Source: Angiostrongylus vasorum
Taxonomy: Eukaryota; Nematoda; Chromadorea; Rhabditida; Metastrongylidae
NCBI GenBank assembly: GCA_018806985.1
Contig: JADANN010000414.1
Span: 1,178,001-1,242,000, forward strand
Direction: 5' to 3'
Length of the DNA: 64,000 nt
The notes under the pieces are model-generated. The model ran no database searches. It had not been told where the DNA came from and was given only the letters and a program-made list of their open reading frames with translations. Of the stretch, positions 1 through 11,048 are shown in pieces; position 1 is the stretch's first letter, and each line of letters starts with the position of its first letter. The translations under genes were made by a program, and so were the position numbers.

Positions 1-445
1 AAAGTAGGGAAAGACACTACGTTATTCTGCAGAACTGTGGCTCCGAGTGAACTCTATGATAAGAGAAACCAAAAATTCAAATCTATGGAACACTGGACAT
101 ATTAGAGAGCCAGGAAGTCGATTCGATGTGAATGTGAAATCGGAATTCAAACTATCCCGGAAAACAACTGAAGCTTATCTACAACTTCCGGTGTTGCACT
201 AAAGGTTTCCAGCACACACGCAGAGTCCTGAAGAAAAAAAATTGGTGTTTCTTTGGCGAAAAAAATGGTAAAGGAGTGACTTAATCTGAACTAGACATTT
301 TTTAATTTCTAGCGGACAAGCAACAACATTATTCATCGAAGTTCCTCAGCTGACTGAATAATGGACGATGACAGCCGTGAAATTTAATTAAGAAGTACGA
401 AAACGACATGCCTTTTCTTCAGATGAGAAGAATTCTTTGTTGATA
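1..445. other. Left edge, nothing recognised
   Basis: AT-rich sequence with no exon-like reading frame, repeat family or RNA motif that I can recognise on either strand. Confidence 0.5.
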
Positions 446-449
446 CTTA

Positions 450-831
450 CTTACTTGATACTTGAATGACCAGTCCTCACTGGTTGTAAGGGCCGCAGCA
501 TAATCTCCATTTTTCCGAGATTTGCAAGTTAAGCCATTGTGGTTCACTGGAATCCCGAGGTCGGCCTGGCCAAAGTGCTTCTCAAGTCGTTGCCACCACA
601 GGCAATCACAGCTCTTGTAGATCAGAGGGAGATTCGCCACTATTCAACTTTGTTACCAGAACGATGATGGATCCTGGTATTGGTTTACTCTTAGCTAGGC
701 TTCCTGATGGAAACGCCGGCCTCCTTCTCAGCATGGGAGACCCTGCCGGAGGAAGAATTCCCTGCTGTACGTCGCAGTCCGACACCCAGGAACACCTATC
801 TATGTTGAGGCAGCAAACCCTTTGGGGGTTG
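450..831 (+). repeat. Repeat family C, full-length copy
   Basis: This ~380-bp interspersed repeat recurs at 34375, 37389, 44093 and 48022, and inverted at 55165. Landmarks in order are a CCTCACTGGTTG start, a GGTTAAGCCA block, GATCCTGGTATTGG in the middle, and GACACCCAGGAACACC near the end. It has no open frame and no clear tRNA-like promoter boxes, so its mode of spread is unknown. Confidence 0.75.
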
Positions 832-839
832 ATAGAATC

Positions 840-1450
840 AAAATAATCTGAGAATCGTCAGATGTCCGTATAACTCATCCATAAACATCACATCAATTTC
901 ACACTTCTGACTATTTTGCAAAGAACATGTAGACTTACCGGACACTTTCGATAACTTTAATGCAATACCTACCTCACACCACTTAACGGTCACTACTACA
1001 TTGTCAATTTCATCCACTTCAAGGTCCTACAAGAGTCAGCTGTCTCATTAAAGCACTCATATTCATCAATTGGCACTCCATGAACCGGTGGCCAACCACA
1101 CAAACACGTATCGTTCGTGTACGAGCTGTGCTAACGATGGAGAAGAACCAACACACAAGCATCTGTTGTTTGAAGAAGTTAAAAAACAATCTCCTTTTTT
1201 TTGTTTGAATTGTCTACAACGCCACTAGCAACAAAGCGTTGGTGTTATGGGTAAAGGTTGATGACGGAGGGGAAGAGGACAAGTGAAAAATAAATGTCGC
1301 CTTTGGGAGTTGCCCCAAACAATTGACTCTACTAGTCCATTTAGAGTTGAAAAAGTTCTTTGCTTTGTTCGAAGTTATTTCTTTTGAACCAGCAGAAGCA
1401 ACAAGAAGATCCCCACATTATACTCGTGTGTAACCACGTAAAACTGTACA
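840..1450. other. Intergenic, nothing recognised
   Basis: No conserved exon, RNA gene or member of the repeat families found elsewhere in the window could be recognised here. Confidence 0.5.
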
Positions 1451-1452
1451 GG

Positions 1453-1662
1453 AGAGTGAGCTAGCTGAGAGACAGGCGAAACAGAAGGACCCGCATGGTG
1501 TGGTGGCGAGCGCGCTACTCCCCGGAAAGGACAATAGCGCGTTCGTTCCCCACCGTAGACACCTGCCGTTCGGAGTTTTGCAAATGTCTCAGCATCATTA
1601 AAGTTATATTTCGCAATATATACCCTACCGTTAAAAAAGAGTAGGCAGTAAATAATAAGTTA
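1453..1662 (+). repeat. Repeat family A, half unit with tRNA-like boxes
   Basis: The copy runs from AGCTGAGAGACAGGCGAAA to an end resembling TTTGCAAATGTCTCAGCATC. It contains a box A-like TGGTGTGGTGG at about 1496 and a box B-like GCGTTCGTTCC at about 1539, spaced as in a tRNA gene. A tRNA-derived origin is inferred. Fuller members are paired foldbacks, so this is half of one. Confidence 0.65.
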
Positions 1663-1796
1663 AAATTGTACAGGAGAGTAGTAAAATATTTGTCAACCCT
1701 TGTTAAACCACAAATCGCTCGAAAGAATAAAATGCAATAAAATGCATGACGCTTTCGGAATTGATTATTCTCATAAATCATGTTTGACCCATACAT

Positions 1797-1905
1797 TGAC
1801 CTGTGATGGCCTACTGATGCATCAATCAGTGTTTTAATCTTCCGAAAGAGGTCTGGCTTCTATCCAACCCAGAGGGCCTACTTTGTTAGAGCAACGCAGC
1901 CAACA
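1797..1905 (-). repeat. SINE family B, short partial copy
   Basis: Only the central block (GATGGCCTACTGATGCATC and following) of repeat B survives. The tRNA-like head is missing. Confidence 0.5.
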
Positions 1906-2915
1906 ACTATAAATATACTGCACGGCACCCTTGGTCAGTACGCTGCACGTGCTCCTGTGTTACGTACATCATCTGCAATTGCATTAACAATCGGTTAACT
2001 CAAATGGCAAACAGAGGACTCCATTCGTTCTTGTCTCGCTACAGATCTCTTTAGTAAACAGGCCGGCTCATGAGAAACAAACAGCACCACCCCGTTGGTA
2101 CTACAGTATTTTTAATACTGCTTTCGCTCCTACGGTAGCCGAACTTGGCTCATTGAACTCTGCTGTGACGTAAATGTGTTCTCAGGAGAAATTCCACCAT
2201 ATTCGCTTTGCGAGGAAAAGAACCAAGAAAAGAAGGAAGTCTTCAAAACAATCCAATTTTGGTTGCCGAATCCCTGAATCTGTTTTCGTTGTGATGGCAA
2301 AGCGTGTTTTTTCGAAGAGCCGGTGGTGCCTTTTCAGGGCGATCGGCAAGATAAGACGACCAACGCAGACACCTAATTCCTCTACGACCATCACGAGTCG
2401 AAGATTATTAAATTACGTGTCACAAAGTCAAATATTCTATGCAATGGGCATGTTTTTTGTCGTTCTGCGTTGTTCTTTTGTGGGGGGTGTGGAGACCAGA
2501 GAACACTGAAGACAACATTCCTAACATTTAAGCAAAATTGACTCAAAAAATAAGAGAACTAGAACATTTAGAAAATAAAAAAGCCTTGGAAAAAATGTTT
2601 TGTACCTGCTAATTTAAAGGAATAAGAAGAGGCTTCAAATTCACCAATGTATATGTTTGGTTTCGTGTTCGTTTAAAGTTCTAAACATCTTGCTCTACGT
2701 TTCGAGGTGCTGTGATGAAAAGAATTTGACTGAAAATTCAGCAACATTAAGCTGAAGCTCAGATTTCGTTATTAGCCTCTTTATTCTAAAAAAGTTATAA
2801 AAAACGACTGCGAACTTCCATTTGCACGAATTCGTCTGTCCATAGGATGAGAAAATGGGCCGCTCGACCGTCTACTGGTCACACTGTCTTTCAGTACAGT
2901 TTCACTTTTGAGACT
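1906..2915. other. Intergenic, nothing recognised
   Basis: Open frames exist on both strands around 2174..2509. They overlap each other, are basic and low-complexity, and resemble no family I know. I see no gene here. Confidence 0.45.
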
Positions 2916-2919
2916 GTAT

Positions 2920-3095
2920 GTAACCGATATACCTATACATATATTCCTATGCACTACCTTGTTGAGCTGATACGAGGTTGGTTTGCGTTGTCGTTGTTGT
3001 TTTTTCCTGTTGTTGTTGTTGTCAGTGGTGTTGTTTTTTGTTGTTGGTGTTGTTCGACCTTTCGGCGACTTTGCCTTCTTCAGAACCATGGTGTT
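2920..3095 (-). repeat. Penelope-like element end with degenerate hammerhead
   Basis: Read on -, a motif at 3055..3089 has CUGAAGA, a GGC-rich hairpin and GAAA. A (GTT)n tract and a GAGCTGATACGAGGTTGG block follow, in the same order as the outer end of the Penelope-like element at 60118..62411. The GAAAC-GUC segment has changed to GAAAGGUC, so self-cleavage is doubtful. Confidence 0.6.
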
Positions 3096-3099
3096 GCGA

Positions 3100-4220
3100 G
3101 TGGGAGCATCCGTGTGTTGATCACGTGAAATAGCGTTTGATGACTGTGATCTTTTGAGTTACTGTACGTAACCAATTCCCGCCGTTCCTTGATGATCTGA
3201 GAAAAGATGTCATTTATCCTCTTGGATCAGCCATTTTTCTTTCAAGGGTCAATCTTCACTCAGAAGCAAAGACACCCTAAATCTTTACTCAAGAAATCCT
3301 AAGAAGTCTCAGCAATTCATGTGAACTTTGCCAAAGAGGTTGTCGAAACCCTTCCTAGTCGAACTATTTCCTTCCAATGTCAATCGGTTGTTGGAATTTC
3401 TCCCAATCTGAATTGTGACCCCCTTTTTCTTTGATCCTACTTGTGCTTCATGGAAGCTAGAATTCGAGTGACCGATGTGACAGGTTGTTCTAATTCGCGC
3501 GTAGTTCTCGTCCCGAAGATTCCACAGCTTTCAACCCCATTAACATATTTAGTGCTTTTTTTATGCTAATCATAGTGTTTTCTTCAACAGCAAAGCAACA
3601 ACTGAAGCAGGTTGGCTCTACAACGAATCCATGCTGGACCAGCCATTCACACATGCTAGGCAATCTCTATTGCTTCATTGGTTCGATTATCCACAACAAC
3701 CGACACCAGTACCATTTCCATTCAAGTGTTTGTTCAACCCGTGTTGGTTAACAACCCGATGATCGCTGACCTTCGAAGTTTTCCATAAGCCATCTCAACT
3801 CTTCAATTCTAGGGTCTCATTAGCATGAAAAGAGCAGTTTTTTTTCAACGCGTTGTTAGCAGCACACTGTTCGTTCCGAAAACAGTTGTCATAGCAAAAA
3901 AATATCGAAAAGTTGTTGCCAATGTGCCTGCTTACAGTAAAGTTGTAAAATAATGCTTTAGTCACAAGTGGGTTCATTGATTCGTTCAAGAAGCCATTTT
4001 TGTCCTACTTGTCGGGTCGCAACAACCAGCGCTAGCGGTAAAAAATCCGTTCTTACGTTGAGCATTCTTTTGTTTTTATCTACCGCTTTTTTTAGACAGG
4101 AGTTTTTTTAATGCACTTTGTCCTCCCTCGACGAACGAGTCGACAATCCTACCATTTTGACAAGATGGCCGTCATCTCTGTTTAGCCTATTGACTATTTG
4201 AACTAAGTCACTGTATTTTA
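3100..4220. other. Intergenic, nothing recognised
   Basis: AT-rich DNA with many short runs of A and T and no exon-like frame or known repeat. Confidence 0.5.
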
Positions 4221-4224
4221 ACTT

Positions 4225-4565
4225 ATTATTTACTGCCCACTCTTTTTAACGGCAGGTTATATTGCAAAATATAATTTCAAAGATGCTGAGATATTTGCAA
4301 ATCTTAGGACCGCAGGTGTCTGCGCTGGGTAACGGACGTGCTATTGTCCTTTCCGAGGAGTAACGCGTTCACCACGACACCATGCGGGCCCTTCGTTTCG
4401 CCTATCTCTCGGCTAGTTCTGTCGATATGATCTGGGGAGCACAAATCGGCAACGAACCCAGTTAAACTGAGGCTGTAGTTATAATCACAATTTTGACTCT
4501 TTATTTACTGCCTGCTCTTTTTTTGCCTGCCGGAGTTTTGCAAATATCTCAGAATCATTGAAGTT
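4225..4565. repeat. Repeat family A, deleted foldback
   Basis: The left arm (ATTTACTGCCCACTC, then GATGCTGAGATATTTGCAAA) leads into the tRNA-like unit in reverse and the AACCCAGTTAAACTGAGG tail. A short remnant of the opposite arm (GGAGTTTTGCAAATATCTCA) closes the element near 4565. Most of the right arm is missing compared with the copy at 27940..28250. Confidence 0.65.
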
Positions 4566-4702
4566 AAGTCATTGTTCCCAGGATCGACTTTCTATTAACC
4601 TCGGCATTGGAATATGAATGCGTCGTTTTCTTGTTCAGCAATAGCGAGGTTGTTAAACAGCATAGATTTACTTCATAAAAAAACACAACACAATACAACA
4701 AA

Positions 4703-4738
4703 AGCTGACGTTTCGGCGGTATCGCCCTCTTCAGAGCC
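4703..4738 (-). ncRNA. Hammerhead ribozyme-like motif
   Basis: On - the order is GGCU, CUGAAGA, a purine, GGCG-AUAC-CGCC hairpin, GAAAC, GUC, AGCU. The core CUGANGA and GAAA are intact, stem II is four perfect pairs, and stem I is four pairs including one G-U. Stem III is only the self-complementary ACGU, which would favour a dimeric fold. The assignment rests on motif and pairing only. Confidence 0.65.
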
Positions 4739-4883
4739 TGAAAGAGTGTACTGATATACAATTTATTGGACCAAATGCTTCAATAACACTTACAAAAAAG
4801 ACGAAAAACTCTATGGTAATTACATGATCAACAGCTTCTCGAAAAACTCACCGCTTTTAAATTGTATATCAATATGCTCTTCC

Positions 4884-4920
4884 ACGCTCTGAAGAATGCG
4901 ATACCACCGAAACGTCAGCT
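4884..4920 (+). ncRNA. Hammerhead ribozyme-like motif (opposite arm)
   Basis: The mirror partner of 4703..4738 has CGCU, CUGAAGA, a 13-nt stem II region, GAAAC, GUC, AGCU. The core is intact but stem II is weakened (UGCG against CACC), so activity is less likely than in the left arm. Confidence 0.55.
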
Positions 4921-5014
4921 TTTGTTGTATTGTGTTGTGTTTTTTTATGGAAGTAAATCTATGCTGTTTAACAACCTCGCGATTGCTGGACAAGAAAACG
5001 ATGCATTAGGTCGC

Positions 5015-8000
5015 AGCATTCTTGTGCGTGCTTACCGTATCTATGCATGCCATGGGATAGACGAATACGAATACGAATGGGATTCTACGATTAGGCTAGA
5101 TGTGAGCATCGTAAAAAAACAGATGTTCTTCAAACAAGTTTTTTCCGTAAAGCACAGATAGTAAAAAGTTCGTTGTTTATAGGTCGACAAAAAGGTGTCT
5201 TCCCTAGAAATCAGCTCAGTGACACATCCACAACGAAGTCGATACACCGCAGGAGGGACTTCTCAATTGCCACCCACCCACTAAGTGTTCTCGTGAACGA
5301 CTCAATTTCAACACTAAATTAGGTTTTCCTTCAGGATAAGCTTAATGACATTGTTTCGGTCAGCATCGGATTCAGTGTGAAGTGATTTTGCGCTGTTTGG
5401 AAGGGCATAAATAAAGGGTTCTTGCCAACAGTAAATCATCATAATAAGCAAGCCATCTGCAAAAGGTACCTGCCCTAGAGAGGCCAAGAACACGTGGAGA
5501 AGTTATGAAAAATGGTGGACTGGAAATAGTAGCGAAAATTTTGTCCACCATAATTCTCTAAAGCTGTGGATCTCATAGAAACTAGTCTCTTTACATGTCT
5601 CAACAATGAAGAAGGCTTCATTTGCTGGAATATACTTCTGCTTCTTTCTTACAGCAAAAAACCCTTCTAGATTGGGAAAAACTCTGAATGGTGTAACGTT
5701 TCAGGAAACAAATTAAGCCTGCAAGTGTCTTTTTCTTCAAGATTTTCACGTTAAGGAAATCATAAGTTATTTAGGAAGTCGAACTTATCGTATTATTTGG
5801 AAAAAAGTGAAATGTCAGATATTTTTGTGTTACTGCTTTCTTTCTCCCGCAGGAGAACATTTCGTTTGAGGCTGAACGCCTTCTTTTGGCTTGCTCCGTT
5901 GCTACTGAGAAGTAAAATTTTACTGAATAACCGTGATCTTCCCTAGATTCGGAGAAAGCGCTATTAGTTCCGACACCAAAGCCGGTGTATACCGCCATGT
6001 ATATTGCGAGCGGAATCCAATTCTTAACAATGAGAACACCCTTCTACGTTTGCATTTACACCTACTGAAGCTTCTAAGATTTTTTATAGCTACTCTAAGT
6101 GCCTGTATTTCATAAAGTTGCTTGCCTTATTTCACAAACTTAGAACAATGCTAATGCCCATGTCCGAATTCTAAACAATTACTTAGACAGTTAAGGTTTT
6201 GTCTTTTTTGGGAAATGTGTCCACAGTGATTTTTAGGCTTGAATTTACCAGAGTTTCGTGTTAAACCTTAAAAAGTAATTAAAAACTGAGCGTAATCCCC
6301 ATCTAAGGATAATATTTCAAAAGAGATCGCTGTGCGCTGCCGTCGCTCCTACACAATTCCTACTTCAACAATGCTGCTCCTTAAAAAAATTCGTCACTAT
6401 TCATTAATGCGTACTGTATGTGTTCTATCTAACACCTAGTACTAGAAACCTGAGCAGATTTCGTGCTATTTCTTACTTGTGACAAAAAGGTCTCCTACGA
6501 AAAGTCTGATACTCTTCGTGCATCTCGACAATGCGGATTTGCTGCACGTACAGCAGAATTTGTATTTTTACGTAGCGTCCATCGGCTTCTGAGTGCACAA
6601 CGCTTGAAAGACTGCATCTAAAAAAGAAGGAGGAAACTTTCAAAAAAATCGAAAAAAAATTTATCTAAATGTATGAAAGGGCGTGGTCGCCGATACTTCA
6701 GCCATCAGAACGGGTTGTAACAGCATGGCATTAACTTAACAAAGAAAGTACATCAAACATAAATTGGATAATAGTCGGAAGGCCCATTGAAAGCCGGTCT
6801 TTAGAATCTAAAAACCACCAGAGAACTAACGGATTTAAAGTTTACTTTAATACTTTCGCTTGAACAACAAATAAAAAAGGCCGATTCTTAGTTCCTTTAA
6901 TATTTCGGCCCTATGCTGTAATTATCCCTGCTCAAGATCTTTACTCATTGGCGATGAACTGGATTTACTATGAGAAATCTCTTCCCAGTCATCTACAAAT
7001 TTTCTAAACGACAGGTAAAGACAGATGACGGAATAATTCCGAATGGCCACCAATCTGCAGTTATCGGTGGTTGAGACCGTTCTGTCTCCGTGACATTCAA
7101 CTGTCCCATCCTGCACCCAGAACGTCCGCGTGATATTGGAGGCTTCGGGACGAGTCCACCAGCCTCTGTTAGAATACACGTCCACTCTTTTCGTTTTCCG
7201 CACGAAATCCAGAGGTTTTCTAGAGGAGTGGTGGAAATCCAGCAAGTTTAATCTTCTACGCTTCGTCTCACTTTTTTATCACCATTTGTATCACCCAAGT
7301 TTGTAGTGATTAATTTATATAAAAAACTTTTCTCCGATTATTTTCTCGATTCTGCATGTCTCATAATCCCTTCTGAGTTCGTCTCGGAACAACTTGCAAT
7401 CGTTGCTTTTCCTGAGCAAATCGCCTTTGACCGTTTTGAATTTCGTCCCTCTCGCGAGACCTTCGATCAACTTCCTAAGTTTTTTGTCAAAATTAGGAAA
7501 GTTTTGCTTACCCTTTCTTTGTCTTGCAACAGCGAACGGCAAACCAATAGAGTTCAATATCGCAATGCCCTTTTCTAACCAGTAGATGGTCGTGAAAGCT
7601 TTGGTCAATCGTTAACTTTGAATAAGGGGTTGGATTTTGTAAGTAGAAAAACTCACTGAACTATTTGTTCTTCGAATTTACTAAAGGCATAAAGGGAACC
7701 GACAACTATATGGGTCGGATGGAACCAAGAGGTTCCATGAACCGAACCCCGCACTTTCAGCTGTTGTTGACGAAGTGGCGCCGATCGATAGAAATCTATT
7801 GCACACAAAGATAAACTGGGAATTTCCAGTGTCTGAAACCAGGTTCAGAAACTGGAAGGATCGTCACAGTAAAAAGACCACGCAAATCTCCGTCTTCTTT
7901 TTTTCCTAGCAAATGGAATACAACAGCTATTTCTTTATTTATCTTACGAAAAACCTGTTGAGATTCAAAACACAAGGCATTCTATTATTTCAAAAGATTG

Positions 8001-8340
8001 ATAGAGAGGTGTTTTTCGTGCTTCTTTGGAATCCGTCAAAACACTGAGAGCAACCCGTTCATCATTAAAGGCAACTATATTCACTATTTTTTTTAATAAA
8101 GAAAAATTATTCAGCGTACTATAACCCCGGGATCACTAGGCACACCATTCCCTTTTTTACGGATTTCGGCCCGCTGCTGACGAAGATGGCTTCTTCGAAA
8201 ATTTCTGGTAACTTCTGAACAACTAGAATACTTCAGAAGCAAAGCACTTTGTAGCCTTATAAAAGAAACTTCGCTCTATCGCACCACATTCCCTTTTCTG
8301 AAATAATTCTTCCATTTAATGTCATCTCGGAATCGGATCT
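5015..8340. other. Intergenic, one possible unassigned gene on -
   Basis: No recognised repeat lies here. Two adjacent frames on -, 7315..7608 (97 codons) and 6922..7245 (107 codons), have fairly protein-like composition. The second contains GWWTRP and several charged and cysteine residues. I do not recognise a family, and splice sites joining them are not obvious. They could be exons of a nematode-specific gene or chance frames; I lean to chance. Confidence 0.3.
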
Positions 8341-8342
8341 TT

Positions 8343-8412
8343 GGCTCTGAGAAAGAAGAAGACGTCGAAACGTTGGCTGAATAAAGTTTATTCATCGACC
8401 TGATGTAAGCTC
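8343..8412 (+). repeat. Penelope-like end, degenerate hammerhead
   Basis: GGCTCTGAG is followed by an A-rich segment, GTCGAAACGTTGGCTG and AATAAAGTTTATTCATCGACC. The order matches the element end at 53781..53880. The core reads CUGAGAA and stem I no longer pairs, so this is a relic. Confidence 0.5.
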
Positions 8413-11048
8413 GGCAGTTTGAACACATCTTCCATCTAAATTTGTCCACAATTCAAATCCTCAAAAAATAAAGCCGAAATCCGTATTTTTGAAGTTTCCA
8501 ACGTTAACAGAACAACGGGAGATCGAGCAATACATTGGGAAGGTCCAGAATTGAAAGCAACCAATATTTTCGCAGTGCACGTGATGAAATCAATGCGCAG
8601 ATTCCCGGTGTTTTAAGGTAATAATGTTGTGCTATTAATTCAGATAACTGTTCAGCCGATGCACAAGACAAAAATTCTATAATAATCACGAATAATGGAG
8701 GTGTACAGACGTCTACTAGGGCTTTAGAGTAGTCGAACACTTTTCGTGGAGCACTGATGATAAACCAGAAGCTCGACCGTCTCCACGTTTTGAGGCAGGG
8801 TCTGACACGATCGCCTTCTCAGCAATGCTGCCGGCAACCGTCTCGAATCCTCCCGGAGGACCGAAGCTCCAGACGAAATCTTCAAACTTCTCCTTTTAGA
8901 ACGTGATGTTGTTCCTAGAAGCCAAAATCGCGTCGTCGAAAGTGATACTGTGATAATGTCCGAGAATTATCGCTTTGGATTTTTTCTGTGATGATTCAGT
9001 ATGCAAACCATGTCAGCACTGGTTCACTTCGACTACGTAGGCTCAGGAAACTGCATTTGTTTAACTTTGATTGAAATTTCCATATTCATGTTGTCTTAAG
9101 AAACTTTTGCGCAGTTCTATTTCTACATCACAATATTTTTTGCACACAAAGCATCTTCTCGTTTATCATGTACAATACATATTTAATTAGGTGCTTAGAT
9201 ATGCGTTCGGTAGCGCAACGAAAAATCTGTTGTCCATTCTCATCAGTTACATTACATACATCTCTTCAACTGTTACATTCTGCTAGAGTGTAATTTTCGT
9301 CAGAACCATTGAGATAGGTGTGTTAGAGCGTTGCCAGGTTTCCACCACAAACATGGTTGCAGACCTTTGGGTCCGTGGAATTCTGTCTTTAAAAACGCTA
9401 ACGATTCCTGCGGTGGTAGCCACTACTCTGATTACCACAAACACCGACTGATCTGTTGCGAGGGATAGGGCTTCCCGAGTCCAAAATTTCTGTATGTCGA
9501 AGTACACATGAAAAAAATTAGTTCCTATTCTCTATATTATTGTATGATTCCCAAATCAAGTATATTTAGAGGTAACCAGATTTATCACTGCACTACTTAA
9601 CGACCTTCTCAATCAAATATGCACTTTTCTTGCACTTGCCTCTTGATTTCCTTTACCAAAAATGCACGTACTGTTTTGTCATCCCTTTAAGTGGAAATGC
9701 ACTTCTCTTGCATTTACTGCCTTCTCAACCAAACATCTATTCCTTAATTTTTCCCCTTATCCAGTTATGCACTTGTCTTGCACTGCTAAGTCGTATCCAA
9801 AGAGCGAAGTTCTGCCGCAGAACTTGAAGACTATTTTCTCAACTATTCTGGTTGACCTCCGCCTGTCACAGTGCGTATATAAGCACCTTTCTCAGTGCGT
9901 TAGTTAGTCTCATTCTTGGTCTTGGTCTTCCGCAGTGTCCTCCACAGTCCTCTCCACATCTCTCTATCAGCTCTGCCCTGCCAAGGATCCCTCGGTACAA
10001 GCACCTATATCCTTCACTCTCCTGTGTATCCTCACATTGTTAGTATTCTTTTGTTATTTCTATAAACGGTAATAACCCCAGCTTGTGATTGCGCTCTGTA
10101 GCAAAGCGAAAAAAGTCCTGCGTGGCTAGTTCATACATAGTGCAGCATTCTACTTCGAGCTAGTAATTATTCGATACTGAACGCTAACTCGAAGACTAAC
10201 ATCCCACTGACGAACAAATACATTAAGCCCAAGTTGTTTCACTCTAATACAATTAGCCATTTTTTAACATTTCTTCTTAGAATAGTGGCAGTCATACTAT
10301 CCAAACTATAATTCAGAGCCATTTCATCATCGACTGATGTACTACTTCCACTAATCTCTCTCATGTGTGGCATCTGGAGCTGGTTTGCCCCGATGTGCCC
10401 AAGAAGTGGAATAGGCTAAATGTAGGCCAAAAGTGGACATGTAACCGCCGTAGGACGCTGGTTGATTCGCAAGAAGGATCACTCTCCTTAACATACCATG
10501 TGTACCTTACTTGGGTAGTTGGACGTCCCGATTTAACGACATGTCTGGACCCCAGCACATATTCCATTCGTTTCTTTGACTTGCAATTGTTGCCCATACT
10601 GCGCAACCAGTAAAACCAAAGAGCGTGTTACGGAACATGGGATGCTGGTGTACTTTGAATGAGATGGTTATCTTCAGTTCACCATAAGCAGGAACGATCT
10701 TTTAGTAATGTTCGCTCTGGTCACTGGTGATTGCGAGCGATGTATATAGTCACTTCCTGTATACCTATAAAGCTACAAGAAGATGCGACTGTTAGTGTTA
10801 GAGTGCTGAACTGCAATTGATACCGTAGAAGATTCTGGTTGGAAATCATATTTATGCCTCATTGGTCTCACCATGTCACGTTATTCTCATCGATGTCTTT
10901 TTTTCCTCTGCAGATGGAAAATTTCCTTTTCTTCATCACGAAGTTCTGTTCTTAACTCATAATTTTAATAATTCCCGGAAATCATTTCCATATAAAATCT
11001 TATTCTCGACAGATTTCCTGGAAAAAAAACCGACCATCAAAACCGCAC
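8413..11048. other. Upstream of the elongase, short tandem-like motif only
   Basis: A motif close to ATGCACTTNTCTTGCA recurs three times between 9604 and 9790 at about 70 to 85 bp spacing. Otherwise I see no repeat family or exon. The elongase promoter and any trans-splice acceptor should lie near the right end but are not identifiable by eye. Confidence 0.4.

Larger units (their letters stand above)
4578..5012. repeat. Palindromic element with two opposed hammerhead motifs
   Basis: Left arm 4578..4745 is repeated in reverse complement at about 4875..5012. Both arms hold a block with TAACAACCTCGCGATTGCTG, a run resembling ATTGTGTTGTGTTTTTTTAT, and a hammerhead-like motif, separated by roughly 130 bp of spacer. 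There is no coding sequence. The ends match those of the Penelope-like pair at 22640..24425 and the palindrome at 18680..18915. It could be an internally deleted Penelope-like copy or a separate non-autonomous element. Confidence 0.7.

Noticed and set aside
2174..2509. 111-codon frame on +
   Set aside because: Basic, low-complexity, overlapped by a frame on the other strand; no supporting context.
3000..3060. (GTT)n tract as a simple microsatellite
   Set aside because: The same tract sits beside the ribozyme in several Penelope-like ends, so it is part of that element.
8170..8205. Possible hammerhead core CTGACGA...GAAAA
   Set aside because: Stem II pairing would use core bases and no stem I partner or Penelope-like flank is present.
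10361..10613. Overlapping ~80-codon frames on both strands
   Set aside because: No homology or exon signals; strand cannot be decided and chance explains it.
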